A stretch of DNA of 64,000 nucleotides. Source: Synaphobranchus kaupii (Eukaryota; Chordata; Actinopteri; Anguilliformes; Synaphobranchidae). Position numbers and translations under genes: made by a program. The notes below the pieces were generated by a model, which was given only the letters and a program-made list of their open reading frames with translations, was not told where the DNA came from and did no database searches. Numbering within the stretch: the first letter of the stretch is position 1; every line of letters starts with the position of its first letter. Where the stretch lies: positions 5,441,014-5,505,013 of the forward strand of contig CM056389.1 of NCBI GenBank assembly GCA_029718625.1, written 5' to 3'. Positions 12,801 to 27,800 of the stretch are shown here, piece after piece.

Positions 12801-15800
12801 TGATCCTAAGTGCTGTACTTTACCAGGTATAGATATGATCCTAAGCAATGTGCTTTACCAGGTATAGATATGATCCTAAGCAATGTGCTTTACCAGGTAT
12901 AGATATGATCCTAAGTGCTGTGCTTTACCAGGTATAGATATGATCCTAAGTGCTGTGCTTTACCAGGTATAGATATGATCCTAAGTGATGTGCTTTACCA
13001 GGTATAGATATGATCCTAAGTGCTGTGCTTTACCAGGTATAGATATGATCCTAAGTGCTGTGCTTTACCAGGTATAGATATGATCCTAAGTGCTGTGCTT
13101 TACCAGGTATAGATATGATCCTAAGTGCTGTGCTTTACCAGGTATAGATATGATCCTAAGTGCTGTGCTTTACCAGGTATAGATATGATCCTAAGCGCTG
13201 TGCTTTACCAGGTGTAGATATGATCCTAAGCGCTGTGCTTCACCAGGTATAGATATGATCCTAAGCGCTGTGGTTTATCAGGTATAGATATGATCCTAAG
13301 TGCTGTGGTTTATCAGGTATAGATATGATCCTAAGTGCTGTGCTTTACCAGGTATAGATTTGATCCTAAGTGCTGTGCTTTACCAGGTATAGATTTGATC
13401 CTAAGCGCTGTGTTTTATCAGGTATAGATATGATCCTAAGTGCTGTGCTTTACCAGGTATAGATATGATCCTAAGTGCTGTGCTTTACCAGGTATAGATA
13501 TGATCCTAAGCGCTGTGCTTCACCAGGTATAGATATGATCCTAAGCGCTGTGCTTCACCAGGTATAGATATGATCCTACGCGCTGTGGTTTATCAGGTAT
13601 AGATATGATCCTAAGCGCAGTGGTTTATCAGGTATAGATATGATCCTAAGCGCTGTGCTTTACCAGGTATAGATATGATCCTAAGTGCTGTGTGCTTTAC
13701 CATGTATAGATATGATCCTAAGTGCTGTGCTTTACCAGGTATAGATATGATCCTAAGTGCTGTGCTTTACCAGGTATAGATATGATCCTAAGTGCTGTGC
13801 TTTACCAGGTATAGATATGATCCTAAGTGCTGTGTGCTTTACCATGTATAGATATGATCCTAAGTGCTGTGCTTTACCAGGTATAGATATGATTCTAAGT
13901 GCTGTACTTTACCAGGTATAGATATGATCCTAAGTGCTGTGCTTTACCAGGTATAGATATGATCCTAAGTGCTGTGCTTTACCAGGTATAGATATGATCC
14001 TAAGCGCTGTGCTTTACCAGGTATAGATATGATCCTAAGTGCTGTGCTTTACCAGGTATAGATATGATCCTAAGTGCTGTGCTTTACCAGGTATAGATAT
14101 GATCCTAAGTGCTGTGCTTTACCAGGTATAGATATGATCCTAAGTGCTGTGCTTTACCAGGTATAGATATGATCCTAAGTGCTGTGCTTTACCAGGTATA
14201 GATATGATCCTAAGTGCTGTGCTTTACCAGGTATAGATATGATCCTAAGTGCTGTGCTTTACCAGGTATAGATATGATCCTAAGTGCTGTGCTTTACCAG
14301 GTATAGATATGATCCTAAGTGCTGTACTTTACCAGGTATAGATATGATCCTAAGCGCTGTGCTTTACCATGTATAGATATGATCCTAAGTGCTGTACTTT
14401 ACCAGGTATAGATATGATCCTAAGTGCTGTGCTTTACCAGGTATAGATATGATCCTAAGTGCTGTGCTTTACCAGGTATAGATATGATCCTAAGTGCTGT
14501 GCTTTACCAGGTATAGATATGATCCTAAGTGCTGTGCTTTACCAGGTGTAGATATGATCCTAAGTGCTGTGCTTTACCAGGTGTAGATATGATCCTAAGC
14601 GCTGTACTTTACCAGGTGTAGATATGATCCTAAGTGCTGTGCTTTACCATGTATAGATATGATCCTAAGTGCTGTACTTTACCAGGTATAGATATGATCC
14701 TAAGTGCTGTGCTTTACCAGGTATAGATATGATCCTAAGTGCTGTGCTTTACCAGGTATAGATATGATCCTAAGTGCTGTGCTTTACCAGGTGTAGATAT
14801 GATCCTAAGTGCTGTGCTTTACCAGGTGTAGATATGATCCTAAGCGCTGTACTTTACCAGGTGTAGATATGATCCTAAGTGCTGTGCTTTACCAGGTATA
14901 GATATGATCCTAAGTGCTGTGCTTTACCAGGTATAGATATGATCCTAAGTGCTGTGCTTTACCAGGTATAGATATGATCCTAAGTGCTGTGCTTTACCAG
15001 GTATAGATATGATCCTAAGTGCTGTGCTTTACCAGGTATAGATATGATCCTAAGCACTGTGCTTTACCAGGTATAGATATGATCCTAAGTGCTGTGCTTT
15101 ACCAGGTATAGATATGATCCTAAGTGCTGTGCTTTACCAGGTATAGATATGATCCTAAGTGCTGTGCTTTACCAGGTATAGATATGATCCTAAGTGCTGT
15201 GCTTTACCAGGTGTAGATATGATCCTAAGTGCTGTGCTTTACCAGGTATAGATATGATCCTAAGTGCTGTGCTTTACCAGGTATAGATATGATCCTAAGT
15301 GCTGTGCTTTACCAGGTATAGATATGATCCTAAGCGCTGTGCTTTACCAGGTATAGATATGATCCTAAGTGCTGTGCTTTACCAGGTATAGATATGATCC
15401 TAAGTGCTGTGCTTTACCAGGTATAGATATGATCCTAAGTGCTGTGCTTTACCAGGTATAGATATGATCCTAAGTGCTGTGCTTTACCAGGTGTAGATAT
15501 GATCCTAAGTGCTGTGCTTTACCAGGTATAGATATGATCCTAAGTGCTGTGCTTTACCAGGTATAGATATGATCCTAAGCGCTGTGCTTTACCAGGTGTA
15601 GATATGATCCTAAGTGCTGTGCTTTACCAGGTATAGATATGATCCTAAGTGCTGTACTTTACCAGGTATAGATATGATCCTAAGCGCTGTGCTTTACCGG
15701 GTGTAGGTATGATCCTAAGCGCTGTGCTTTACCAGGTATAGATATGATCCTAAGTGCTGTGCTTTACCAGGTATAGATATGATCCTAAGTGCTGTGCTTT

Positions 15801-18800
15801 ACCAGGTATAGATATGATCCTAAGTGCTGTGCTTTACCAGGTATAGATATGATCCTAAGTGATGTGCTTTACCAGGTATAGATATGATCCTAAGTGCTGT
15901 GCTTTACCAGGTATAGATATGATTCTAAGCGCTGTGCTTTACCAGGTATAGATATGATCCTAAGTGCTGTGCTTTACCAGGTATAGATATGATCCTAAGT
16001 GCTGTGCGTTACCAGGTATAGATATGATTCTAAGTGCTGTACTTTACCAGGTATAGATATGATCCTAAGTGCTGTGCTTTACCAGGTATAGATATGATCC
16101 TAAGCGCTGTGCTTTACCAGGTATAGATATGATCCTAAGTGCTGTGCTTTACCAGGTATAGATATGATCCTAAGTGCTGTACTTTACCAGGTATAGATAT
16201 GATCCTAAGCAATGTGCTTTACCAGGTATAGATATGATCCTAAGCGCTGTGCTTTACCAGGTATAGATATGATCCTAAGTGCTGTACTTTACCAGGTATA
16301 GATATGATCCTAAGCAATGTGCTTTACCAGGTATAGATATGATCCTAAGCGCTGTGCTTTACCAGGTGTAGATATGATCCTAAGTGCTGTGCTTTACCTG
16401 GTATAGATATGATCCTAAGCAATGTGCTTTACCACGTATAGATATGATCCTAAGTGCTGTACTTTACCAGGTATAGATATGATCCTAAGCGCTGTGCTTT
16501 ACCAGGTATAGATATGATCCTAAGTGCTGTGCTTTACCAGGTATAGATATGATCCTAAGCGCTGTGCTTTACCAGGTATAGATATGATCCTAAGTGCTGT
16601 GCTTTACCAGGTATAGATATGATCCTAAGTGCTGTACTTTACCAGGTATAGATATGATCCTAAGCAATGTGCTTTACCAGGTATAGATATGATCCTAAGC
16701 AATGTGCTTTACCAGGTATAGATATGATCCTAAGTGCTGTGCTTTACCAGGTATAGATATGATCCTAAGTGCTGTGCTTTACCAGGTATAGATATGATCC
16801 TAAGTGATGTGCTTTACCAGGTATAGATATGATCCTAAGTGCTGTGCTTTACCAGGTATAGATATGATCCTAAGTGCTGTGCTTTACCAGGTATAGATAT
16901 GATCCTAAGTGCTGTGCTTTACCAGGTATAGATATGATCCTAAGTGCTGTGCTTTACCAGGTATAGATATTATCCTAAGCGCTGTGCTTTACCAGGTGTA
17001 GATATGATCCTAAGCGCTGTGCTTCACCAGGTATAGATATGATCCTAAGCGCTGTGGTTTATCAGGTATAGATATGATCCTAAGCGCTGTGGTTTATCAG
17101 GTATAGATATGATCCTAAGTGCTGTGCTTTACCAGGTATAGATATGATCCTAAGTGCTGTGCTTTACCAGGTATAGATTTGATCCTAAGCGCTGTGGTTT
17201 ATCAGGTATAGATATGATCCTAAGCGCTGTGTTTTATCAGGTATAGATATGATCCTAAGTGCTGTGCTTTACCAGGTATAGATATGATCCTAAGTGCTGT
17301 GCTTTACCAGGTATAGATATGATCCTAAGCAATGTGCTTTACCAGGTATAGATATGATCCTAAGCGCTGTGCTTTACCAGGTATAGATATGATCCTAAGT
17401 GCTGTACTTTACCAGGTATAGATATGATCCTAAGCAATGTGCTTTACCAGGTATAGATATGATCCTAAGCGCTGTGCTTTACCAGGTGTAGATATGATCC
17501 TAAGTGCTGTGCTTTACCTGGTATAGATATGATCCTAAGCAATGTGCTTTACCACGTATAGATATGATCCTAAGTGCTGTACTTTACCAGGTATAGATAT
17601 GATCCTAAGCGCTGTGCTTTACCAGGTATAGATATGATCCTAAGTGCTGTGCTTTACCAGGTATAGATATGATCCTAAGCGCTGTGCTTTACCAGGTATA
17701 GATATGATCCTAAGTGCTGTGCTTTACCAGGTATAGATATGATCCTAAGTGCTGTACTTTACCAGGTATAGATATGATCCTAAGCAATGTGCTTTACCAG
17801 GTATAGATATGATCCTAAGCAATGTGCTTTACCAGGTATAGATATGATCCTAAGTGCTGTGCTTTACCAGGTATAGATATGATCCTAAGTGCTGTGCTTT
17901 ACCAGGTATAGATATGATCCTAAGTGATGTGCTTTACCAGGTATAGATATGATCCTAAGTGCTGTGCTTTACCAGGTATAGATATGATCCTAAGTGCTGT
18001 GCTTTACCAGGTATAGATATGATCCTAAGTGCTGTGCTTTACCAGGTATAGATATGATCCTAAGTGCTGTGCTTTACCAGGTATAGATATGATCCTAAGC
18101 GCTGTGCTTTACCAGGTGTAGATATGATCCTAAGCGCTGTGCTTCACCAGGTATAGATATGATCCTAAGCGCTGTGGTTTATCAGGTATAGATATGATCC
18201 TAAGCGCTGTGGTTTATCAGGTATAGATATGATCCTAAGTGCTGTGCTTTACCAGGTATAGATATGATCCTAAGTGCTGTGCTTTACCAGGTATAGATTT
18301 GATCCTAAGCGCTGTGGTTTATCAGGTATAGATATGATCCTAAGCGCTGTGTTTTATCAGGTATAGATATGATCCTAAGTGCTGTGCTTTACCAGGTATA
18401 GATATGATCCTAAGTGCTGTGCTTTACCAGGTATAGATATGATCCTAAGCGCTGTGCTTCACCAGGTATAGATATGATCCTACGCGCTGTGGTTTATCAG
18501 GTATAGATATGATCCTAAGCGCAGTGGTTTATCAGGTATAGATATGATCCTAAGCGCTGTGCTTTACCAGGTATAGATATGATCCTAAGTGCTGTACTTT
18601 ACCAGGTATAGATATGATCCTAAGTGCTGTGCTTTACCAGGTATAGATATGATCCTAAGCGCTGTGCTTTACCAGGTATAGATATGATCCTAAGTGCTGT
18701 GCTTTACCAGGTATAGATATGATCCTAAGTGCTGTGCTTTACCATGTATAGATATGATCCTAAGTGCTGTGCTTTACCATGTATAGATATGATCCTAAGT

Positions 18801-21800
18801 GCTGTGCTTTACCAGGTATAGATATGATCCTAAGTGCTGTGCTTTACCAGGTATAGATATGATCCTAAGTGCTGTGCTTTACCAGGTATAGATATGATCC
18901 TAAGTGCTGTGTGCTTTACCATGTATAGATATGATCCTAAGTGCTGTGCTTTACCAGGTATAGATATGATCCTAAGTGCTGTGCTTTACCATGTATAGAT
19001 ATGATCCTAAGTGCTGTGCTTTACCAGGTATAGATATGATCCTAAGTGCTGTGCTTTACCAGGTATAGATATGATCCTAAGTGCTGTGCTTTACCAGGTA
19101 TAGATATGATCCTAAGTGCTGTGTGCTTTACCATGTATAGATATGATCCTAAGTGCTGTGCTTTACCAGGTATAGATATGATTCTAAGTGCTGTACTTTA
19201 CCAGGTATAGATATGATCCTAAGTGCTGTGCTTTACCAGGTATAGATATGATCCTAAGTGCTGTGCTTTACCAGGTATAGATATGATCCTAAGCGCTGTG
19301 CTTTACCAGGTATAGATATGATCCTAAGTGCTGTGCTTTACCAGGTATAGATATGATCCTAAGTGCTGTGCTTTACCAGGTATAGATATGATCCTAAGTG
19401 CTGTGCTTTACCAGGTATAGATATGATCCTAAGTGCTGTGCTTTACCAGGTATAGATATGATCCTAAGTGCTGTGCTTTACCAGGTATAGATATGATCCT
19501 AAGTGCTGTGCTTTACCAGGTATAGATATGATCCTAAGTGCTGTGCTTTACCAGGTATAGATATGATCCTAAGTGCAGTGCTTTACCAGGTATAGATATG
19601 ATCCTAAGTGCTGTACTTTACCAGGTATAGATATGATCCTAAGCGCTGTGCTTTACCAGGTGTAGATATGATCCTAAGTGCTGTGCTTTACCAGGTATAG
19701 ATATGATCCTAAGTGCTGTACTTTACCAGGTATAGATATGATTCTAAGCGCTGTGCTTTACCAGGTATAGATATGATCCTAAGTGCTGTGCTTTACCAGG
19801 TATAGATATGATCCTAAGTGCTGTGCTTTACCAGGTGTAGATATGATCCTAAGTGCTGTACTTTACCAGGTGTAGATATGATCCTAAGTGCTGTTCTTTA
19901 CCAGGTATAGATATGATCCTAAGTGCTGTGCTTTACCAGGTATAGATATGATCCTAAGCGCTGTGCTTTACCAGGTATAGATATGATCCTAAGTGCTGTG
20001 CTTTACCAGGTATAGATATGATCCTAAGTGCTGTACTTTACCAGGTATAGATATGATCCTAAGTGCTGTGCTTTACCAGGTATAGATATGATCCTAAGTG
20101 CTGTGCTTTACCAGGTATAGATATGATCCTAAGTGCTGTGCTTTACCATGTATAGATATGATCCTAAGTGCTGTGCTTTACCAGGTATAGATATGATCCT
20201 AAGTGCTGTGCTTTACCAGGTATAGATATGATCCTAAGTGCTGTGCTTTACCAGGTATAGATATGATCCTAAGTGCTGTGCTTTACCAGGTATAGATATG
20301 ATCCTAAGTGCTGTGCTTTACCAGGTATAGATATGATCCTAAGTGCTGTACTTTACCAGGTATAGATATGATCCTAAGCGCTGTGCTTTACCATGTATAG
20401 ATATGATCCTAAGTGCTGTACTTTACCAGGTATAGATATGATCCTAAGTGCTGTGCTTTACCAGGTATAGATATGATCCTAAGTGCTGTGCTTTACCAGG
20501 TATAGATATGATCCTAAGTGCTGTGCTTTACCAGGTATAGATATGATCCTAAGTGCTGTGCTTTACCAGGTGTAGATATGATCCTAAGTGCTGTGCTTTA
20601 CCAGGTGTAGATATGATCCTAAGCGCTGTACTTTACCAGGTGTAGATATGATCCTAAGTGCTGTGCTTTACCATGTATAGATATGATCCTAAGTGCTGTA
20701 CTTTACCAGGTATAGATATGATCCTAAGTGCTGTGCTTTACCAGGTATAGATATGATCCTAAGTGCTGTGCTTTACCAGGTATAGATATGATCCTAAGTG
20801 CTGTGCTTTACCAGGTGTAGATATGATCCTAAGTGCTGTGCTTTACCAGGTGTAGATATGATCCTAAGCGCTGTACTTTACCAGGTGTAGATATGATCCT
20901 AAGTGCTGTGCTTTACCAGGTATAGATATGATCCTAAGTGCTGTGCTTTACCAGGTATAGATATGATCCTAAGTGCTGTGCTTTACCAGGTATAGATATG
21001 ATCCTAAGTGCTGTGCTTTACCAGGTATAGATATGATCCTAAGTGCTGTGCTTTACCAGGTATAGATATGATCCTAAGCACTGTGCTTTACCAGGTATAG
21101 ATATGATCCTAAGTGCTGTGCTTTACCAGGTATAGATATGATCCTAAGTGCTGTGCTTTACCAGGTATAGATATGATCCTAAGTGCTGTGCTTTACCAGG
21201 TATAGATATGATCCTAAGTGCTGTGCTTTACCAGGTGTAGATATGATCCTAAGTGCTGTGCTTTACCAGGTATAGATATGATCCTAAGTGCTGTGCTTTA
21301 CCAGGTATAGATATGATCCTAAGTGCTGTGCTTTACCAGGTATAGATATGATCCTAAGCGCTGTGCTTTACCAGGTATAGATATGATCCTAAGTGCTGTG
21401 CTTTACCAGGTATAGATATGATCCTAAGTGCTGTGCTTTACCAGGTATAGATATGATCCTAAGTGCTGTGCTTTACCAGGTATAGATATGATCCTAAGTG
21501 CTGTGCTTTACCAGGTGTAGATATGATCCTAAGTGCTGTGCTTTACCAGGTATAGATATGATCCTAAGTGCTGTGCTTTACCAGGTATAGATATGATCCT
21601 AAGCGCTGTGCTTTACCAGGTGTAGATATGATCCTAAGTGCTGTGCTTTACCAGGTATAGATATGATCCTAAGTGCTGTACTTTACCAGGTATAGATATG
21701 ATCCTAAGCGCTGTGCTTTACCGGGTGTAGGTATGATCCTAAGCGCTGTGCTTTACCAGGTATAGATATGATCCTAAGTGCTGTGCTTTACCAGGTATAG

Positions 21801-24800
21801 ATATGATCCTAAGTGCTGTGCTTTACCAGGTATAGATATGATCCTAAGTGCTGTGCTTTACCAGGTATAGATATGATCCTAAGTGATGTGCTTTACCAGG
21901 TATAGATATGATCCTAAGTGCTGTGCTTTACCAGGTATAGATATGATTCTAAGCGCTGTGCTTTACCAGGTATAGATATGATCCTAAGTGCTGTGCTTTA
22001 CCAGGTATAGATATGATCCTAAGTGCTGTGCGTTACCAGGTATAGATATGATTCTAAGTGCTGTACTTTACCAGGTATAGATATGATCCTAAGTGCTGTG
22101 CTTTACCAGGTATAGATATGATCCTAAGCGCTGTGCTTTACCAGGTATAGATATGATCCTAAGTGCTGTGCTTTACCAGGTATAGATATGATCCTAAGTG
22201 CTGTACTTTACCAGGTATAGATATGATCCTAAGCAATGTGCTTTACCAGGTATAGATATGATCCTAAGCGCTGTGCTTTACCAGGTATAGATATGATCCT
22301 AAGTGCTGTACTTTACCAGGTATAGATATGATCCTAAGCAATGTGCTTTACCAGGTATAGATATGATCCTAAGCGCTGTGCTTTACCAGGTGTAGATATG
22401 ATCCTAAGTGCTGTGCTTTACCTGGTATAGATATGATCCTAAGCAATGTGCTTTACCACGTATAGATATGATCCTAAGTGCTGTACTTTACCAGGTATAG
22501 ATATGATCCTAAGCGCTGTGCTTTACCAGGTATAGATATGATCCTAAGTGCTGTGCTTTACCAGGTATAGATATGATCCTAAGCGCTGTGCTTTACCAGG
22601 TATAGATATGATCCTAAGTGCTGTGCTTTACCAGGTATAGATATGATCCTAAGTGCTGTACTTTACCAGGTATAGATATGATCCTAAGCAATGTGCTTTA
22701 CCAGGTATAGATATGATCCTAAGCAATGTGCTTTACCAGGTATAGATATGATCCTAAGTGCTGTGCTTTACCAGGTATAGATATGATCCTAAGTGCTGTG
22801 CTTTACCAGGTATAGATATGATCCTAAGTGATGTGCTTTACCAGGTATAGATATGATCCTAAGTGCTGTGCTTTACCAGGTATAGATATGATCCTAAGTG
22901 CTGTGCTTTACCAGGTATAGATATGATCCTAAGTGCTGTGCTTTACCAGGTATAGATATGATCCTAAGTGCTGTGCTTTACCAGGTATAGATATTATCCT
23001 AAGCGCTGTGCTTTACCAGGTGTAGATATGATCCTAAGCGCTGTGCTTCACCAGGTATAGATATGATCCTAAGCGCTGTGGTTTATCAGGTATAGATATG
23101 ATCCTAAGCGCTGTGGTTTATCAGGTATAGATATGATCCTAAGTGCTGTGCTTTACCAGGTATAGATATGATCCTAAGTGCTGTGCTTTACCAGGTATAG
23201 ATTTGATCCTAAGCGCTGTGGTTTATCAGGTATAGATATGATCCTAAGCGCTGTGTTTTATCAGGTATAGATATGATCCTAAGTGCTGTGCTTTACCAGG
23301 TATAGATATGATCCTAAGTGCTGTGCTTTACCAGGTATAGATATGATCCTAAGCAATGTGCTTTACCAGGTATAGATATGATCCTAAGCGCTGTGCTTTA
23401 CCAGGTATAGATATGATCCTAAGTGCTGTACTTTACCAGGTATAGATATGATCCTAAGCAATGTGCTTTACCAGGTATAGATATGATCCTAAGCGCTGTG
23501 CTTTACCAGGTGTAGATATGATCCTAAGTGCTGTGCTTTACCTGGTATAGATATGATCCTAAGCAATGTGCTTTACCACGTATAGATATGATCCTAAGTG
23601 CTGTACTTTACCAGGTATAGATATGATCCTAAGCGCTGTGCTTTACCAGGTATAGATATGATCCTAAGTGCTGTGCTTTACCAGGTATAGATATGATCCT
23701 AAGCGCTGTGCTTTACCAGGTATAGATATGATCCTAAGTGCTGTGCTTTACCAGGTATAGATATGATCCTAAGTGCTGTACTTTACCAGGTATAGATATG
23801 ATCCTAAGCAATGTGCTTTACCAGGTATAGATATGATCCTAAGCAATGTGCTTTACCAGGTATAGATATGATCCTAAGTGCTGTGCTTTACCAGGTATAG
23901 ATATGATCCTAAGTGCTGTGCTTTACCAGGTATAGATATGATCCTAAGTGATGTGCTTTACCAGGTATAGATATGATCCTAAGTGCTGTGCTTTACCAGG
24001 TATAGATATGATCCTAAGTGCTGTGCTTTACCAGGTATAGATATGATCCTAAGTGCTGTGCTTTACCAGGTATAGATATGATCCTAAGTGCTGTGCTTTA
24101 CCAGGTATAGATATGATCCTAAGCGCTGTGCTTTACCAGGTGTAGATATGATCCTAAGCGCTGTGCTTCACCAGGTATAGATATGATCCTAAGCGCTGTG
24201 GTTTATCAGGTATAGATATGATCCTAAGCGCTGTGGTTTATCAGGTATAGATATGATCCTAAGTGCTGTGCTTTACCAGGTATAGATATGATCCTAAGTG
24301 CTGTGCTTTACCAGGTATAGATTTGATCCTAAGCGCTGTGGTTTATCAGGTATAGATATGATCCTAAGCGCTGTGTTTTATCAGGTATAGATATGATCCT
24401 AAGTGCTGTGCTTTACCAGGTATAGATATGATCCTAAGTGCTGTGCTTTACCAGGTATAGATATGATCCTAAGCGCTGTGCTTCACCAGGTATAGATATG
24501 ATCCTACGCGCTGTGGTTTATCAGGTATAGATATGATCCTAAGCGCAGTGGTTTATCAGGTATAGATATGATCCTAAGCGCTGTGCTTTACCAGGTATAG
24601 ATATGATCCTAAGTGCTGTACTTTACCAGGTATAGATATGATCCTAAGTGCTGTGCTTTACCAGGTATAGATATGATCCTAAGCGCTGTGCTTTACCAGG
24701 TATAGATATGATCCTAAGTGCTGTGCTTTACCAGGTATAGATATGATCCTAAGTGCTGTGCTTTACCATGTATAGATATGATCCTAAGTGCTGTGCTTTA

Positions 24801-27800
24801 CCATGTATAGATATGATCCTAAGTGCTGTGCTTTACCAGGTATAGATATGATCCTAAGTGCTGTGCTTTACCAGGTATAGATATGATCCTAAGTGCTGTG
24901 CTTTACCAGGTATAGATATGATCCTAAGTGCTGTGTGCTTTACCATGTATAGATATGATCCTAAGTGCTGTGCTTTACCAGGTATAGATATGATCCTAAG
25001 TGCTGTGCTTTACCATGTATAGATATGATCCTAAGTGCTGTGCTTTACCAGGTATAGATATGATCCTAAGTGCTGTGCTTTACCAGGTATAGATATGATC
25101 CTAAGTGCTGTGCTTTACCAGGTATAGATATGATCCTAAGTGCTGTGTGCTTTACCATGTATAGATATGATCCTAAGTGCTGTGCTTTACCAGGTATAGA
25201 TATGATTCTAAGTGCTGTACTTTACCAGGTATAGATATGATCCTAAGTGCTGTGCTTTACCAGGTATAGATATGATCCTAAGTGCTGTGCTTTACCAGGT
25301 ATAGATATGATCCTAAGCGCTGTGCTTTACCAGGTATAGATATGATCCTAAGTGCTGTGCTTTACCAGGTATAGATATGATCCTAAGTGCTGTGCTTTAC
25401 CAGGTATAGATATGATCCTAAGTGCTGTGCTTTACCAGGTATAGATATGATCCTAAGTGCTGTGCTTTACCAGGTATAGATATGATCCTAAGTGCTGTGC
25501 TTTACCAGGTATAGATATGATCCTAAGTGCTGTGCTTTACCAGGTATAGATATGATCCTAAGTGCTGTGCTTTACCAGGTATAGATATGATCCTAAGTGC
25601 AGTGCTTTACCAGGTATAGATATGATCCTAAGTGCTGTACTTTACCAGGTATAGATATGATCCTAAGCGCTGTGCTTTACCAGGTGTAGATATGATCCTA
25701 AGTGCTGTGCTTTACCAGGTATAGATATGATCCTAAGTGCTGTACTTTACCAGGTATAGATATGATTCTAAGCGCTGTGCTTTACCAGGTATAGATATGA
25801 TCCTAAGTGCTGTGCTTTACCAGGTATAGATATGATCCTAAGTGCTGTGCTTTACCAGGTGTAGATATGATCCTAAGTGCTGTACTTTACCAGGTGTAGA
25901 TATGATCCTAAGTGCTGTTCTTTACCAGGTATAGATATGATCCTAAGTGCTGTGCTTTACCAGGTATAGATATGATCCTAAGCGCTGTGCTTTACCAGGT
26001 ATAGATATGATCCTAAGTGCTGTGCTTTACCAGGTATAGATATGATCCTAAGTGCTGTACTTTACCAGGTATAGATATGATCCTAAGTGCTGTGCTTTAC
26101 CAGGTATAGATATGATCCTAAGTGCTGTGCTTTACCAGGTATAGATATGATCCTAAGTGCTGTGCTTTACCATGTATAGATATGATCCTAAGTGCTGTGC
26201 TTTACCAGGTATATATATGATCCTAAGTGCTGTGCTTTACCATGTATAGATATGATCCTAAGTGCTGTACTTTACCAGGTGTAGATATGATCCTAAGTGC
26301 TGTGCTTTACCAGGTGTAGATATGATCCTAAGCGCTGTACTTTACCAGGTGTAGATATGATCCTAAGTGCTGTGCTTTACCAGGTATAGATATGATCCTA
26401 AGTGCTGTGCTTTACCAGGTATAGATATGATCCTAAGTGCTGTGCTTTACCAGGTATAGATATGATCCTAAGTGCTGTGCTTTACCAGGTATAGATATGA
26501 TCCTAAGTGCTGTGCTTTACCAGGTATAGATATGATCCTAAGCGCTGTGCTTTACCAGGTATAGATATGATCCTAAGTGCTGTGCTTTACCAGGTATAGA
26601 TATGATCCTAAGTGCTGTGCTTTACCAGGTATATATATGATCCTAAGTGCTGTGCTTTACCATGTATAGATATGATCCTAAGTGCTGTACTTTACCAGGT
26701 GTAGATATGATCCTAAGTGCTGTGCTTTACCAGGTGTAGATATGATCCTAAGCGCTGTACTTTACCAGGTGTAGATATGATCCTAAGTGCTGTGCTTTAC
26801 CAGGTATAGATATGATCCTAAGTGCTGTGCTTTACCAGGTATAGATATGATCCTAAGTGCTGTGCTTTACCAGGTATATATATGATCCTAAGTGCTGTGC
26901 TTTACCAGGTATAGATATGATCCTAAGTGCTGTGCTTTACCAGGTGTAGATATGATCCTAAGTGCTGTGCTTTACCAGGTATAGATATGATCCTAAGTGC
27001 TGTACTTTACCAGGTGTAGATATGATCCTAAGTGCTGTGCTTTACCAGGTATAGATATGATCCTAAGTGCTGTGCTTTACCAGGTATAGATATGATCCTA
27101 AGTGCTGTGCTTTACCAGGTATAGATATGATCCTAAGTGCTGTGCTTTACCAGGTATAGATATGATCCTAAGTGCTGTGCTTTACCAGGTATAGATATGA
27201 TCCTAAGCGCTGTGCTTTACCAGGTATAGATATGATCCTAAGTGCTGTGCTTTACCAGGTATAGATATGATCCTAAGTGCTGTGCTTTACCAGGTATAGA
27301 TATGATCCTAAGTGCTGTGCTTTACCAGGTATAGATATGATCCTAAGTGCTGTGCTTTACCAGGTGTAGATATGATCCTAAGTGCTGTGCTTTACCAGGT
27401 ATAGATATGATCCTAAGTGCTGTGCTTTACCAGGTATAGATATGATCCTAAGTGCTGTGCTTTACCAGGTATAGATATGATCCTAAGCGCTGTGCTTTAC
27501 CAGGTATAGATATGATCCTAAGTGCTGTGCTTTACCAGGTATAGATATGATCCTAAGTGCTGTGCTTTACCAGGTATAGATATGATCCTAAGTGCTGTGC
27601 TTTACGAGGTGTAGATATGATCCTAAGTGCTGTGCTTTACCAGGTATAGATATGATCCTAAGTGCTGTGCTTTACCAGGTATAGATATGATCCTAAGCGC
27701 TGTGCTTTACCAGGTGTAGATATGATCCTAAGTGCTGTGCTTTACCAGGTATAGATATGATCCTAAGTACTGTGCTTTACCAGGTATAGATATGATCCTA

